From Clytia hemisphaerica (lineage: Eukaryota; Cnidaria; Hydrozoa; Leptothecata; Clytiidae), in contig CACVBU010000702.1 of NCBI GenBank assembly GCA_902728285.1, positions 270,394-334,393 of the forward strand: 64,000 bases of DNA. Reading direction: 5' to 3'. The notes below the pieces were generated by a model. That model was not told the DNA's origin and did not search any database. It saw nothing but the letters and a program-made list of their open reading frames with translations. A program made the position numbers and the translations under genes. Within the stretch, counting starts at the first letter, position 1. Each line of letters opens with the position of its first letter. Shown piece after piece: positions 19,477 through 30,518 of the stretch.

Positions 19477-22100
19477 AGTGATAAAAAGAAGTCATTGTAG
19501 TGTAGCAAATGTGATAACAGTCTACAATAGGTCTTTCAACAATGCAATAACTTCAGATATCTTGGCTTTGAAGAAAGAAACACTATAATGAACATCCAAG
19601 TCCCTGTAACACTCCCTTTTAAAAAAAGGCGTAACGGAAGGGACATCCATAACGGAGGGGACATCAAATTTTCCAAGGAGATAACTCCCACCACATTGTT
19701 AATATAAAGTTTAAATGTACCTGCAAGTAAGAAGTCTAATAAACCAGCTGCGCTGGAAAGTCAGCCCAAAAGGCGAAGGCTTAAAGACTAAGAGATTGTT
19801 TGTAAAATCTGAAAGCGAAGGCATTTATTTGCTGAACGTTCAGACGAAAAACGTGGGGATCCGTCCAAAGCAGAAGTCGGTGAAACAATTAATACCATTG
19901 CTGTATTGAATTTGAATTTCGCTCCTCAAAATGACAGTTGATGAATTAGCCAATGAAAGCTTGTCTTAGTTTCTCTTTTCAAACTGCCTCAGAAAAAAGC
20001 GCGATTTTTTATTGTCCAGTCGTTTACTCGTTTATTCAGTTTGTGAGTCCTCGCTTGTCAACTTTTAAAATGTGAGTCCAAAATTGGACGCACAGCTCAA
20101 CATGTCTAGTTTATATCAGAGATATCAGATTATAAAAAACACTCGAGCGACGGGTGTCTTGTCATGACAATAAAATAAAAGACCCAAATAGAAGAATTTA
20201 TACAAGTAGTATACCATTATTCAAAGAAATTAATACTCATTTCCCTATAATTAGGCTCTTTATTTACAATGCAAAAGTATCTTTTTACCTTTTGAATATG
20301 ACGCAAAATAAGCTTTTTTCTTTTTTCTTATTAAATTAGACATTTACGCGTCTTTTATGTTATTGTTTTTCTCGTCCTATTTTATCTTACTAGAAAAAAT
20401 TATTTTCGCGGCTAAGTATTCCGATCCTTTCTCGAAAATAATGCGAAATCGGAATTAAAAATTAAAGTCTTAATGACCAGCAGGAAAAAAATCGTCGAAC
20501 CGATTTGAAGAGTCACCTGGGCTGACTAATGAGGGTAGTAGTCAACCAAAAGGAAAAGTTTTTAAGTCGAAGACTTGAGATGCTGTTCAATTTAATGTTT
20601 GCGCAACGGAAGGGACAAAACCAAGGCGCATTTCCAATGGGAAGGACTGTCAATGAAAAAACATGTCAAAAATAGGGATAATGTTTGCAAATTGAATTTG
20701 GAGTAATCCCAATGTAACTTGTGAGAATTTTAAACTAAACTATAGCTATTTGACAAAAGATTTTCTTGAAAATGAATTGCGTAACGAAGGGACAAGATCA
20801 GGCGCAAAACATGTTTAGAGAAAAATGCAAACCTGAGCAACAGTGAAAAAAGTTTCCTCAAATATTGTGAAACTCGCTCCTATCAATATTAGGTGGACTG
20901 AAAAAAGATTGAAAGTGAATATTTTTCCAGTGAAGAAAAAACAATTTTGAATCTTATTTTTTTGCATTTTTCGTAGAAAAATGTGAAATTTAGACTTCTG
21001 CAGGGTCTGTAAGAGGAAAGACTGTCCTATTGCTGGCCAAACGCTGATTGTAAGGGCACTTTCTACCCCAGATCAATAATCATTGAAGTTTTGCAAGTTT
21101 AATGCTAGTTTTCAAGATATGACGAGCAGTAAAAGTCAAAAGCGTAACGGAAGGGACAGGTGTACCAAAAATGTGGCCTTTACCCACTTACTAAACATTA
21201 ATTATGTGTTTTCATTAAACTAATCTTTTAGTGAGTTAAACCATAGTGTTTGTTTTACCCTCGAAATTATTAAATCTTATTGGTTGAAAAAAATGTCACA
21301 TGACTTTCCGTGGCAAAGAATCTTAACAACATTATGCCATGTGTCATTTTGGAATTTTTTCCAATTTGCATAAATTGAAGCAATTTTTATTCATTATTCA
21401 GGGATAAGTGGTAAGAGTAATCCTGGGCAAAATTTCTGCCCATCAGGTTTTGCGTCCATACATTTATAACAATTTTTATTTAGTACACTCTATTTTTTTT
21501 GTGCTTTTTGAATAAAAGAATTGTATTTTTTAATTTGTTCTCCTGTATGTGATATAACTTTGAAAGCAGTTTAAGTGTAAAAAATACAGAAAAAAAGTTA
21601 TTTTTGTCATTGCATAAAATATTCTTTTATTAGCTTATGAGTATTATTTAATAAATGCATCCTTTACAGCTTATTTACCCTTTTCTTTTAAACTAGAATC
21701 ATTCAAATCATTCAAAATTTGGACTAAGGGCCCTCTTTCTGGACTTATAAGCTTTTTTTTAATATAAACAATTTTTTTAGATTTGGACTTAGACCCTAAC
21801 ATCGATCAGCGATGGCCCATTTAAAATTAAATGTGGTTTTTAGTAAACCTAAAAGTTTTAGCCTTTGAAACCTCCAAATCTTCATGTCACATACATCAAA
21901 AGAAAGCCAGTGAGCCAGAGATTCATAAAAATGGACTTAAGCCCAGCTTTTGAATTGGGAGGGGGGGTATCTGGACCTAGGCCCCTTTTGAATTGGGGGT
22001 TACATGGACTTAGGCCCCTTTTTGCATTAAGGTAGCGATATTATGATCCATATAATACAGATCACAAGCAATATTCTAAAATAATCATGAGTCATATTTT
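19477..22100. other. Intergenic, repeat-rich; GCGTAACGGAAGGGACA motif cluster
   Basis: GCGTAACGGAAGGGACA or a one-base variant occurs at 19629-19645, 20601-20617, 20779-20794 and 21142-21158, always on the plus strand, with a fifth at 16407-16423. From about 21720 to 22034 there is a half-element related to the MITE at 29525-30172: GGACTTAGGCCCC words and the end AAGGTAGCGATAT. No exon seen. Confidence 0.5.
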
Positions 22101-22113
22101 ATAGATCATGAGC

Positions 22114-22206
22114 CATATCATGCATCATTATAAGCCATATCATGGATCATTATAAACCATATCATGGATCATTATAAACCATATCATGGATCATTATAAA
22201 CCATAA
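22114..22206. repeat. 22-bp tandem repeat, about four copies
   Basis: The unit CATGGATCATTATAAACCAT plus two bases repeats in register. The first unit differs by a few bases. It is followed by the small inverted repeat ACCTGAT...ATCAGGT (22205-22243). Confidence 0.85.
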
Positions 22207-22243
22207 CCTGATGAGTCGTAATGAGCATGTACTGCAAATCAGG

Positions 22244-23229
22244 TGGAAGGTCACAAATGTTCCAGAAATGAAAATAAAGGCATTATGAAATTGAATATTA
22301 CAGATACCAGAGAAGATCTGGGACTGTATGGGGCACTATTGTAAAGCAATAGGCTCTGTTATTTATACTTGAGAAAATAATTGACAGTAAAATTTGTTCA
22401 CTGTTGTGAAGTGTTCCAAGATATCCAGGTAGGCAGCTCTTTTAGCTCAGCCTAGTTTCTGATTTTAGCATGTTGTTTTTTGAAAAGGTAACATTTTAAC
22501 AGCAGATATTTTTCGATGGAAGTTATTTGGATGTTTACTAGATTCTAGACAGAAATCAAATGATGACAGTGCTGCAGAGTGATGTTTTTAGATATGTTTC
22601 ATCTGGCAAATTGATGTTTGTCAGCGGGCTGTATAAGTTGGATTCCAGTTGAAAATCCACACTCTGGATTATAAGTTACTGAATGCTTTTTTTAAACAAA
22701 ACATTTATAGAACTAATAGATCTTTGTCAAAAGTTTTCCTGGAAAGGCTTATGATAATGTCATTAGCAAATTGCAAAGCCTTATATATATAACCTTTGAC
22801 AGAAAAACACTCAAGACATGTTTTATGTAACAAAAAATAGTTTAAATTCGGTGCTCTTTCGGCTGGTGCCAAATAATTATTCCCAAAATAACATTTTGTT
22901 GCTATAGCAACCAATGAGGTTATTATTTATCAGTTGCCATGGAAACTTCAGTCTCTCTGGAAAAAATAATTTTACACTCCAGGAGGAATGTCTTTTAAAT
23001 TTAGTTGCTAAGCCGCAATGTCATTCTTTTTTTTGGATTTAACCTGCCCCCCCTAAATGGAATTTTACGGGAAAAGAAATGGAAAAATAGGAAATTCAAA
23101 ATAATCAAAAAGTTCTTAAAGCCTCTGCTAGGTGCTAAGGAGGAGGAGGAGGCTTGCTATGTCATTTTCTAATCTATCTGAAAACCAATGTATTTTCATT
23201 GAAAGTAATACCGAAAATATTTAGATAAT
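22244..23229. other. Upstream region of the CIB-like gene
   Basis: No exon recognised. The last 60 bp before the start codon are AT-rich with a weak acceptor-like TTTTCATTGAAAG. No clear TATA box. Confidence 0.35.
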
Positions 23230-23790
23230 ATGGGATCAAGCCACTCAGCTTTCACAATGGAAGAATTAAAAGAATATCAAGAGTTGACATATTTCACTCA
23301 AAAGGAGATCCTACATTGCTACAAACGTTTTGAGGAACTTGACCCTGATATTGTTACACCAATGAACAAGAATCCAAAGCTTCCTCAAAAAACATTGTTG
23401 AAATTACCAGAGCTAGCAGTAAACCCTTTCCGAGACAGGATATGCAAAGTGTTTTCTTCAACCAACGATGGGAATATGACTTTTGAAGATTTCCTGGATA
23501 TGATGTCTGTATTATCGCCAAATGCTCCAAAATCTGTCAAAGTAGAATATGCATTTCGTGTTTATGATTTCAATGAAGATGACTACATTTGTCAGAGTGA
23601 TTTGGAACGTGTTATTCAACGCTTATGTGGATATGAGGACCGCTTATCCAATGAAGATACAAACCTAATTATCAGCAACGTCTTTAAAGAGGCAGACCTA
23701 GACGGGGATGATAAACTTTCCTTTGGAGAATTTGAACATGTCATTGCTAAATCACCAGACTTTCTGAACTCATTTAGAGTTAGAGTTTGA
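23230..23790 (+). CDS. CIB-family EF-hand calcium and integrin-binding-like protein
   Basis: 186 codons in one exon. It starts MGSS, a myristoylation-type N-terminus as in CIB proteins. The family layout is visible: FTMEELKEYQELTYFTQKEI at 8-27, ENPF-like VNPFRDRI at 64-71, FEDFLDMMSVLS at 85-96, AFRVYDFNEDDYI at 108-120, and the C-terminal SPDFLNSFRV. The EF3 loop is D113-D124 with Asp rather than Glu at position 12, as in CIB1/2, which in those proteins favours magnesium. The EF4 loop D156-E167 is canonical. EF1/EF2 regions are degenerate. Length matches the family (about 185-190). The lack of introns is unusual, since animal CIB genes are normally split, so this could be an old retrocopy kept intact. 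Which CIB paralogue it is cannot be told. Confidence 0.93.
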   Translation: MGSSHSAFTMEELKEYQELTYFTQKEILHCYKRFEELDPDIVTPMNKNPKLPQKTLLKLPELAVNPFRDRICKVFSSTNDGNMTFEDFLDMMSVLSPNAPKSVKVEYAFRVYDFNEDDYICQSDLERVIQRLCGYEDRLSNEDTNLIISNVFKEADLDGDDKLSFGEFEHVIAKSPDFLNSFRVRV

Positions 23791-23811
23791 AAGAATGGAA
23801 AAAATCGAATG

Positions 23812-23817
23812 AATAAA
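23812..23817 (+). terminator. Candidate polyadenylation signal of the CIB-like gene
   Basis: AATAAA lies 22 nt after the stop codon. That is close but usable. No other signal was weighed in detail. Confidence 0.35.
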
Positions 23818-24311
23818 AAACCAAGCTATAATCTGACAAAATTATATTTAAAAAGTATATCATATTAAAATCTTTAAGAGTTAAGCAGTCAACAGCTAGA
23901 TCTACATTACATTTTAATCAAGTTTTTTTACATGCTAAGAAAATATTTTTAATCTGTTTGGGTTAATATCTATGCTCTGTTAGTTAACCTTTCATGTCTA
24001 TTGCCTTATCATCAACTCTTGCGAACTTTCAATCAGAAACACTTCCTCTCTCTCTGTTCATAACAGTATTAATGCATTTTTTAATATTCAAAATTATTTT
24101 TATACATTGTTCATAGAAATTTCTTTTAAAGCGTATTTAGTTAGAAAATTATTAATTAGTTTGTTATAATATATTGAAAAGTTATTTATGTAACCTGCCA
24201 GGCATTCATTTCTGTTTTCATTTGTTTGATCTTATCCATATTTTTTCCTCTTTTTTTCATCAATTTTGCTGTTTTTCTCTTTCAGAACTATGTGAAAATA
24301 CAAAAGGAAGT

Positions 24312-27300
24312 ATGTGGAGCAGACAATTAACTAGGCTATGCCGTCAACCCCCGATCAAGAAGGGAAGACAGCTAGTCCCTAGAAAAGAAGTTGTTATCAG
24401 ATTTCAAAGTTACACTAAACAAAATTTAACATACAGCTTGAAGTATATTTTGGGATTACTTGGAGGAACTTTGACAGGCGGTTTATCTGTTTATTTGATT
24501 TCTAACCATAATGTGGACGTGGAAGCATCTCAACCAAAGAAAAAACTTGTGATACTTGGCTCTGGTTGGGGTGCAGTCAGTCTCATCAAAAGTCTAAAAC
24601 CTGATTTATATGACATCAAAGTAGTTTCGCCCACAAATTATTTTCTATTCACACCTTTGCTACCATCTGTTACTGTTGGCACTGTGGATGGACGTAGCCT
24701 TACAGAACCAATCAGAAAGATTTTATCGAAGAAACAAAAGGAGGGAAATTATGAATATTTTGAAGCCCATTGCATTGATGTTGATACTGAGAAAAATCAA
24801 GTTATTTGTGCTGATAAATCAGGTTGAGTTTCATGTCTTTATCTTTTTCATTTGTTGAGTTCCCTTCACTTCGCAGACACCCTTAGATTATAAAGCCTAC
24901 CCTGTTTTGGATTTTGTTGATCTAATTGATTTGACCACGTTATTGTTATTGCTGTGTAAATTGATTGGCTGTTTTTTTTCTCTTTGAAGCGTAGCATGAT
25001 CAAAATTTACATTTTGTTAGATATTCAAAGCGACAGCCCTGAGTTCAAGATTGACTATGACATTTTGGTAGTGGCTGTTGGATCGAAAACAAACACGTAC
25101 AACAATCCTGATATCAAGAAATATTCTCATAAACTAAAAAATGTTCAACAAGCTCGAGAAGTCCGCAAACATATTGTTGATTCTTTGGAAACTGCCATTT
25201 TGCCAGGTCAATGTGAAGAAGAAATGAAAAGGATGTTGAGTTTTGTTGTCGTTGGTGGTGGGCCTACAGGTTTGTTGTGGTTCTTGCCAATCAACTTTTT
25301 CCTATTAGCGCTTTTATACTTAATATTTTAGACAGTCATCTGATTTCCTCCTAGCTTACATTGTTCTATTCTACTTAAATTCTACTATTCTATTCTACTT
25401 TTCTACTTTTTCAGGAGTTGAATTTGCTGGAGAATTGCGTGATTATCTTGATGATTTGAAAAATGTTTATCCTCAACAAGTTATTGATAATATGTGCATA
25501 ACTTTGGTGAATAGCCATTACAAAGTATTGAGTATGTATGACCAACAGGTTTGTAAACATACCAATTTAAAGTTCTTGTGTCCATGACTGAATATCGTCC
25601 CATTGAAGTATAGAAAGATGCTTCTCTGTCTCAAAATTCTGCATAATTTACCAAAATTTTATAAACATGTGCTAATTTTCTTTTTGAAATCCATTGTCTA
25701 AAACAAAAAACCTTGCTTTTACCATTGACATACATAAGTCTTTAGCTTTCCAATTACGTCATAGCCATTTGGTCCCAAAATCATTTTTCATATAATAGCC
25801 TTTGAGTGGACTTTTTAAAGAAAACTGCTCATACCTGTCATTTAATCTATCAAAAACCTATATTGTCAGAGATTACTTCATTTTCATTCAGTTTAATCTA
25901 ATACTGCTCAAGTTTCTTCAAAAATGTCTTACCAACTTCTTTTCAGATAAGCAATTTCACTGAACAGAAATTCAAATCAGACGGTATCAACACGATTGGT
26001 AATTCTTATGTAGTTGGAATGGATCCAAAGAATATTAAAATCCAAAACAAGAAGACTAAAGAGATAACAGTTTTACCGTATGGTTTATGTGTTTGGGCTG
26101 CTGGTATTGCACCTAGAGACATAACTAAGACGCTGATCAAAAGAATGCCTGCTCAAAACAACAGGTTAAACAATTATATTTGCTCTGTCTTTATTTAAAC
26201 AGCCATCCTGTCATCAAATACCACTTATACTAGCATTGTTTTACTCAAACTTTTTTGGACCTACCCCGGTGGAGGTCCTATAAATTAACCTTTGTCCGTT
26301 CGTTCGTTTGTTATTAGCTTTCCTCATGATTGGCTCATTAGTTTTTTCTGATTTTTTGCGCAAAGATGCATAACTATAAACCCTCGAATGTGACGGAGCC
26401 CGATTTTCAAAAAAAAAATTTTTTGGGCAAATTTGGGCCAAAAAACGGCTAAAAACGGGTTTTTTGGACTTCGTGAAAAATTAGGTCGTTAATTTTTTCT
26501 GATTTTTTGCATGGAAGTAGGGTACCATCGTAAGTAAAAGATGGCTTAAGCAGATTTTTGCAAAAAAAATTTGTTGGCTCAAAAAACGCATGTTTATCTA
26601 TAAGAATCACTATTAATAAGCATACATCAATGTTCTTAGTCAAATTACTCAATTTTTTTATGAGATAGATGTTTTTTTTTGCTCAGGAGGGCTTACTTTT
26701 ACAAAATATGTGTGTTTAGACATGAAATTTTGGTTGCTTGGCGTGTTTTTATAGGAAAATAGGCCAAATTCGATATTCTTTTATAAGCACATTATCAATT
26801 ACTTAGGTATTAGCTCTTCTCGAGATTGGCTCTTTCATTCTTTATGATTTTTTGAGCAAAGATGCATAACTATAAACCCTCGAATCTGACAAAAGCGACA
26901 TACATCTTTAGTTATACTGTTTCTTATTAGAAATGCATTGGTCACAGATGGCTACATGAAATTGAAAGGAAGCAATAATATTTTTGGTATCGGAGACTGT
27001 TCTACTGTCGAGTTTACTAAGCTAATGTATCAAGTTGAACAGTTATTCAAAGAAGCTGATCTTGATGGGACTGGTCAGCTATCTCTCTCTGAATTCTCAG
27101 GTTAGAGGGAAATATTTTGTACTGTACTAGAACACTAGAAGTACAATACAGTTTAGCCTTACCCAAACAATACCCTCATTTATCTATCTTATTTGGTTTT
27201 GTTTGGTTTTGTTGTTCAATGATTTAATGCAGAACCACTGACCTTTATATATCCCTGGACCAAAAAATTGGTACCCTAATCGCGACACTACTCAAAAGTG

Positions 27301-28269
27301 GTGAAAATGCATCGAGAGCGCTGGATCTACTTTCCCTCAAATACTTTTTATGATAGCGCTGTTATGACGTTAATTTTTAAAATTTCAATGGTTTCTTCTC
27401 GGGTACCAATTCCAAAAAAAACTCCAATCAAAGATGGTGGATATAGCTTGGTCCATGGATATTTAATGGTCAGTGTGCAGAACCTGTTATGACAAAGGTT
27501 TTTAAACAATTCTTTAACGTTAAGCAATGTCAAGTACTAACACCTCTTCTTTTCAGTATTTTTGGAGACAGCAAAGAAGAAATATCCTGAAATGACGCAA
27601 CATTTGACCAAGTTACAAAAATCAGTTGATAAGTATGATCTTGTAATTTAGCCTGTTTTGATTTTATTGTCTTTAATCTGAAAACGTTGAACTGCTGACC
27701 TCAATGTATTTATAATGAATTTTGGCCACCATAACGGCTCTCCTTTGACTAGACGCAATAACCTGCAGAAAGTTGCTATCAGAGTGAAATGGCTTAAAGA
27801 GATCTTCTAAATGAGTCTTGGATGTTCTAAAGAATCTCACTTCTTGCTTTTCAGGACATTCAGCTTGATGGATACTGACCATAATGAGCGATTAAGTCTT
27901 GAAGAGTTTACTCTTTTCTTGAAGGATGTTGACAGCAAATTAAAAGCCTACCCTGCTACAGCCCAAGTCGCTTCTCAACAAGGCAAATATCTCGGAAAAC
28001 TTCTCTCGGCACATTCTGAGATCACTGAAAATGAAGATTTCTCGGTTTGCAAACCCTTCGAATACAGTCATTTGGGGAGTTTTGCTTATGTTGGGGGAGA
28101 AGCAGCTGTGTTGGAGCTCCCTATCATTGGTACTTTCACCAACTTTGCCACCATTTGGTTATGGAGAGGTGCCTACTTAAACCAAGCTGTTAGTTGGAGA
28201 ATGCAGTGCCTTATTGGGTTTGATTGGGTTAAAGCACACGTTTTTGGTCGAGATACTTCAGAAATTTAA
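24312..28269 (+). CDS. EF-hand alternative NADH dehydrogenase (type II, NDB/NDE-like), mitochondrial
   Basis: Seven coding exons, all GT-AG and phase-consistent: 24312-24822, 25021-25269, 25415-25548, 25947-26164, 26931-27100, 27557-27632, 27855-28269; 590 aa. The N-terminus is basic and Arg-rich (mitochondrial type) with a hydrophobic stretch about 45-63. FAD-site GSGWGA at 83-88 and NADH-site GGGPTG at about 249-254 mark the two dinucleotide folds. IFGIGDCS follows. Two canonical EF-hand loops are inserted: DLDGTGQLSLSE (about 414) and DTDHNERLSLEE (about 459). The C-terminus ends with the membrane-associated WRMQCLIGFDWVKAHVFGRD type. It oxidises NADH and passes electrons to ubiquinone without proton pumping. 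The EF-hand insert as in plant NDB and fungal NDE proteins implies calcium control and an outward-facing site. The start Met was chosen because an acceptor (TTTCTCTTTCAG) ends at 24285, 26 nt upstream. Intron 5 holds a hAT MITE. Confidence 0.93.
26241..26930. repeat. Diverged direct repeat within NDH-2 intron 4
   Basis: The words GATGCATAACTATAAACCCT and a nearby GATTGGCTC...TTTTTGC(GA)CAAA occur around 26320-26400 and again around 26810-26895, about 500 bp apart, with clear divergence. No coding content is supported here. Confidence 0.5.
27236..27475. mobile_element. hAT-type MITE in NDH-2 intron 5, 8-bp target duplication
   Basis: Ends CACTGACC and GGTCAGTG are perfect inverted repeats, extended with mismatches through ATATCC-TGGACCAA on both sides. 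TGCAGAAC flanks both ends (27228-27235 and 27476-27483). 240 bp, noncoding. It lies wholly in the intron and leaves both splice sites intact. Confidence 0.88.
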
Positions 28270-29053
28270 ATTAGACCTGATTTATCTTCTTCTTTATATT
28301 TTGTCTTATTTTATTTATTCTTTAGGGTATTTAGATATCTCTATATATTGGGGCTTACAATGATAAGGGTTTTTTAGGGGTTTTCTTTTGTATTATTTGC
28401 TAATTTAAGAGAAGAATTTATTTTGGTAAATGGAATTTTATGTGCATTGTTGTGATTATTTTATTGAAATCATTTGTTTTGTTTTGTAGATATTTTGTAT
28501 ATTTATCATCTTTAACATAGCATTTATAGATAAATTATTTGTTTTATTGCTAGCACACTTTCGCTGTACCTATTCGAAAACATCTTACTGAAAAAATATT
28601 ACTGATAGTTTGATAGCATTTCTAGTCTAGGGAATCTTCATTCTGAACATTTTTAATCTCTAATAATATTTTGTGTGTGGAAGATCAAAGTATGATTTAT
28701 CAGAGGTGAGTATTAGACTACCCAGGTATCCCAAGCCAATTCTTACCAAGCTCTATACTTTTCCTGTATACGTACCCATATCATTTTAATTGTCAGCAAT
28801 ACCAATTGTAGACCCTTAGTAATCCATGCAGAAGACAAAGGGTTCGATTCTCACTCGGTTCTGTGGTGCATTTGGCAAGTGATTGTAGCAACGCCCGGGT
28901 CAACCAATGTCATGTTAAGGGAACTGGGTACCAAAAGATACATCAGTGTGGGGAATAATGCCAACTGCATCTTAGGTTGTGATGTTGCTCACTTGTTCAA
29001 GCTTATTTGAGTTGCACAACCAATAAAGCACGACTCTAATGGTGTCTCAAGGA
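28270..29053. other. NDH-2 3' region and SINE-like sequence
   Basis: The first few hundred bases are AT-rich likely 3' UTR. From about 28795 to 29040 there is a sequence with a B-box-like GGGTTCGATTCTCAC (about 28840) and a downstream body containing TGGGTACCAAAAGATACATC, reminiscent of tRNA-derived SINEs. An A box is not convincing, so this is tentative. Confidence 0.35.
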
Positions 29054-29055
29054 TA

Positions 29056-29244
29056 CACCTTTTCGACCGTAGCCGCCAATTGCCGCACGGGCATTTCTTT
29101 GTCCGCTTTATCCCACTAAAACCGTCCAGTCCTATTTTCGCACCTATAGACCATAGAAAAATGTGTCAAAAAAAGGATTGAATCGAGTTTAGGGGGATAA
29201 TTAAATAATTAAGTGACACGCACCTGAATACGGTCGAAAAGGTG
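29056..29244. mobile_element. MITE with TA target duplication (Tc1/mariner-like)
   Basis: CACCTTTTCGACCGTA at the left is exactly mirrored by TACGGTCGAAAAGGTG at the right, and TA flanks both ends (29054-29055, 29245-29246). 189 bp, noncoding. TA duplications fit the mariner superfamily. The 16-bp perfect ends suggest a fairly recent insertion. Confidence 0.85.
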
Positions 29245-29524
29245 TATTAATGGTGGCTTTTCTTTGTTAAGAACAACGGGGGTTTCGCCCGAAAATGCCT
29301 GCAGATAATCAGCTAACCAAAAGGAAGTGTAATATATTATTGACATTTAATTTATTATATTAAATCACAACATATCCATAGTATTAATGTATTATGTTAA
29401 ATCATATCATATATCTTTATTATAATATTGTATTATCTTATCACGGCATACACTATTTACACATTTGCAAACAAATGTTTTGAAAACGGTTCACCTTGGT
29501 ATTCCTCTAAAAACATTAACATAC

Positions 29525-30172
29525 AATTCGCTACCTTAATTCAAAAGGGGTTAAGTTAAGACGGTTCATAACTTCATACTGAAGCTCTGATAAAAGTGAT
29601 GTTTAATTCAAAAGAGGCCAAAGTCCATCATCTTTTTACAATAGAAGGGCCTAAGTCCATCATCTCTTTACAATAAAGGGCCTAAGTCCACCAAAATAAG
29701 TTTGTTTAAGTTTTAAAGAGGCGTAGGTCCAATTAAATTGCAAATGGGCCTAAGTCCATGCATCCTAAAAAGGATAATTGAGTTTTTCTTTATCTTACTG
29801 AGATTGTCTTTCCTCTTTATCTTGAATCTAGGTGTAAGTGGCTTTATTTTGTTGTGTCGTATGTGAAGGTTTTGAACTTTTAATGACAGAAATTAACCCT
29901 CATACATTTTTCAAAATTCATGTTTAATTAAAAAAGGCCTAAGTCCACTCTGTAAGATTTACTAAGTTGCACCTAGTATGTACAAAAATATCTACTTTCC
30001 AAAAGAATGCCTTTTTATTGAAAAAACAAGTTCAAGCTATGGCTTTCAGAAAACATTTACTTCAAAACTTTACCATCAAAAATGGTTTCAGAACAAAGGA
30101 AAAACTTTATTTGCAATTTTCTCAAAATGACCAAAATGGACTTAGGCCTCTTTTGAATTAAGGTAGCGAATT
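29525..30172. mobile_element. MITE with internal GGGCCTAAGTCC repeats
   Basis: The left end AATTCGCTACCTTAATTCAA continues AAGGGG. The right end is its inverse: CCTCTTTTGAATTAAGGTAG followed by CGAATT. Between them GGCCTAAGTCCA or a close variant occurs at least five times, mostly on one strand. A related half-element lies at about 21720-22034. No clear target duplication was found. The short frame at 29967-30161 is not coding. Confidence 0.75.
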
Positions 30173-30518
30173 TAAGTTATTGAATTTGATTAAATTGTTT
30201 TTTATGTGTACTTAATAGAACACAAATGCCAGGATTAGACAATTTTTAGAATGACTTCTCTCTTTTCATTTGAGGATATAAATCAATCCCCTTTTAAAAC
30301 TCGAGGCTGATTTTTTCTATTAAGGAAGAACAAGAAAGACATATTAGCAACGAACAAGAAAGACATATTAGCAACGGACAAGACGACCATAAACCTTTTC
30401 GCTATCTGTAACATTTCACTCTGACCGCTCAAGCAGGCGTACTTCCTAATTTTTCGAATGTTTTTATTCTTTCATTCAGAATAAAAACAAAAAGATTCAT
30501 TAAAAATTATAAAAAAAC
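30173..30518. other. Upstream region of FBXL6
   Basis: It contains a 27-bp direct duplication (GAACAAGAAAGACATATTAG followed by CAAC, at about 30324-30380). A strong acceptor-like TTTTTATTCTTTCATTCAG ends at 30479, 39 nt before the ATG. No TATA box seen. Confidence 0.5.

Noticed and set aside
22205-22243. Possible hammerhead ribozyme (CTGATGAG next to an inverted repeat)
   Set aside because: The CUGAUGAG half is there, but no GAAA half-core follows the stem. Only a 7-bp stem with a 25-nt loop is supported.
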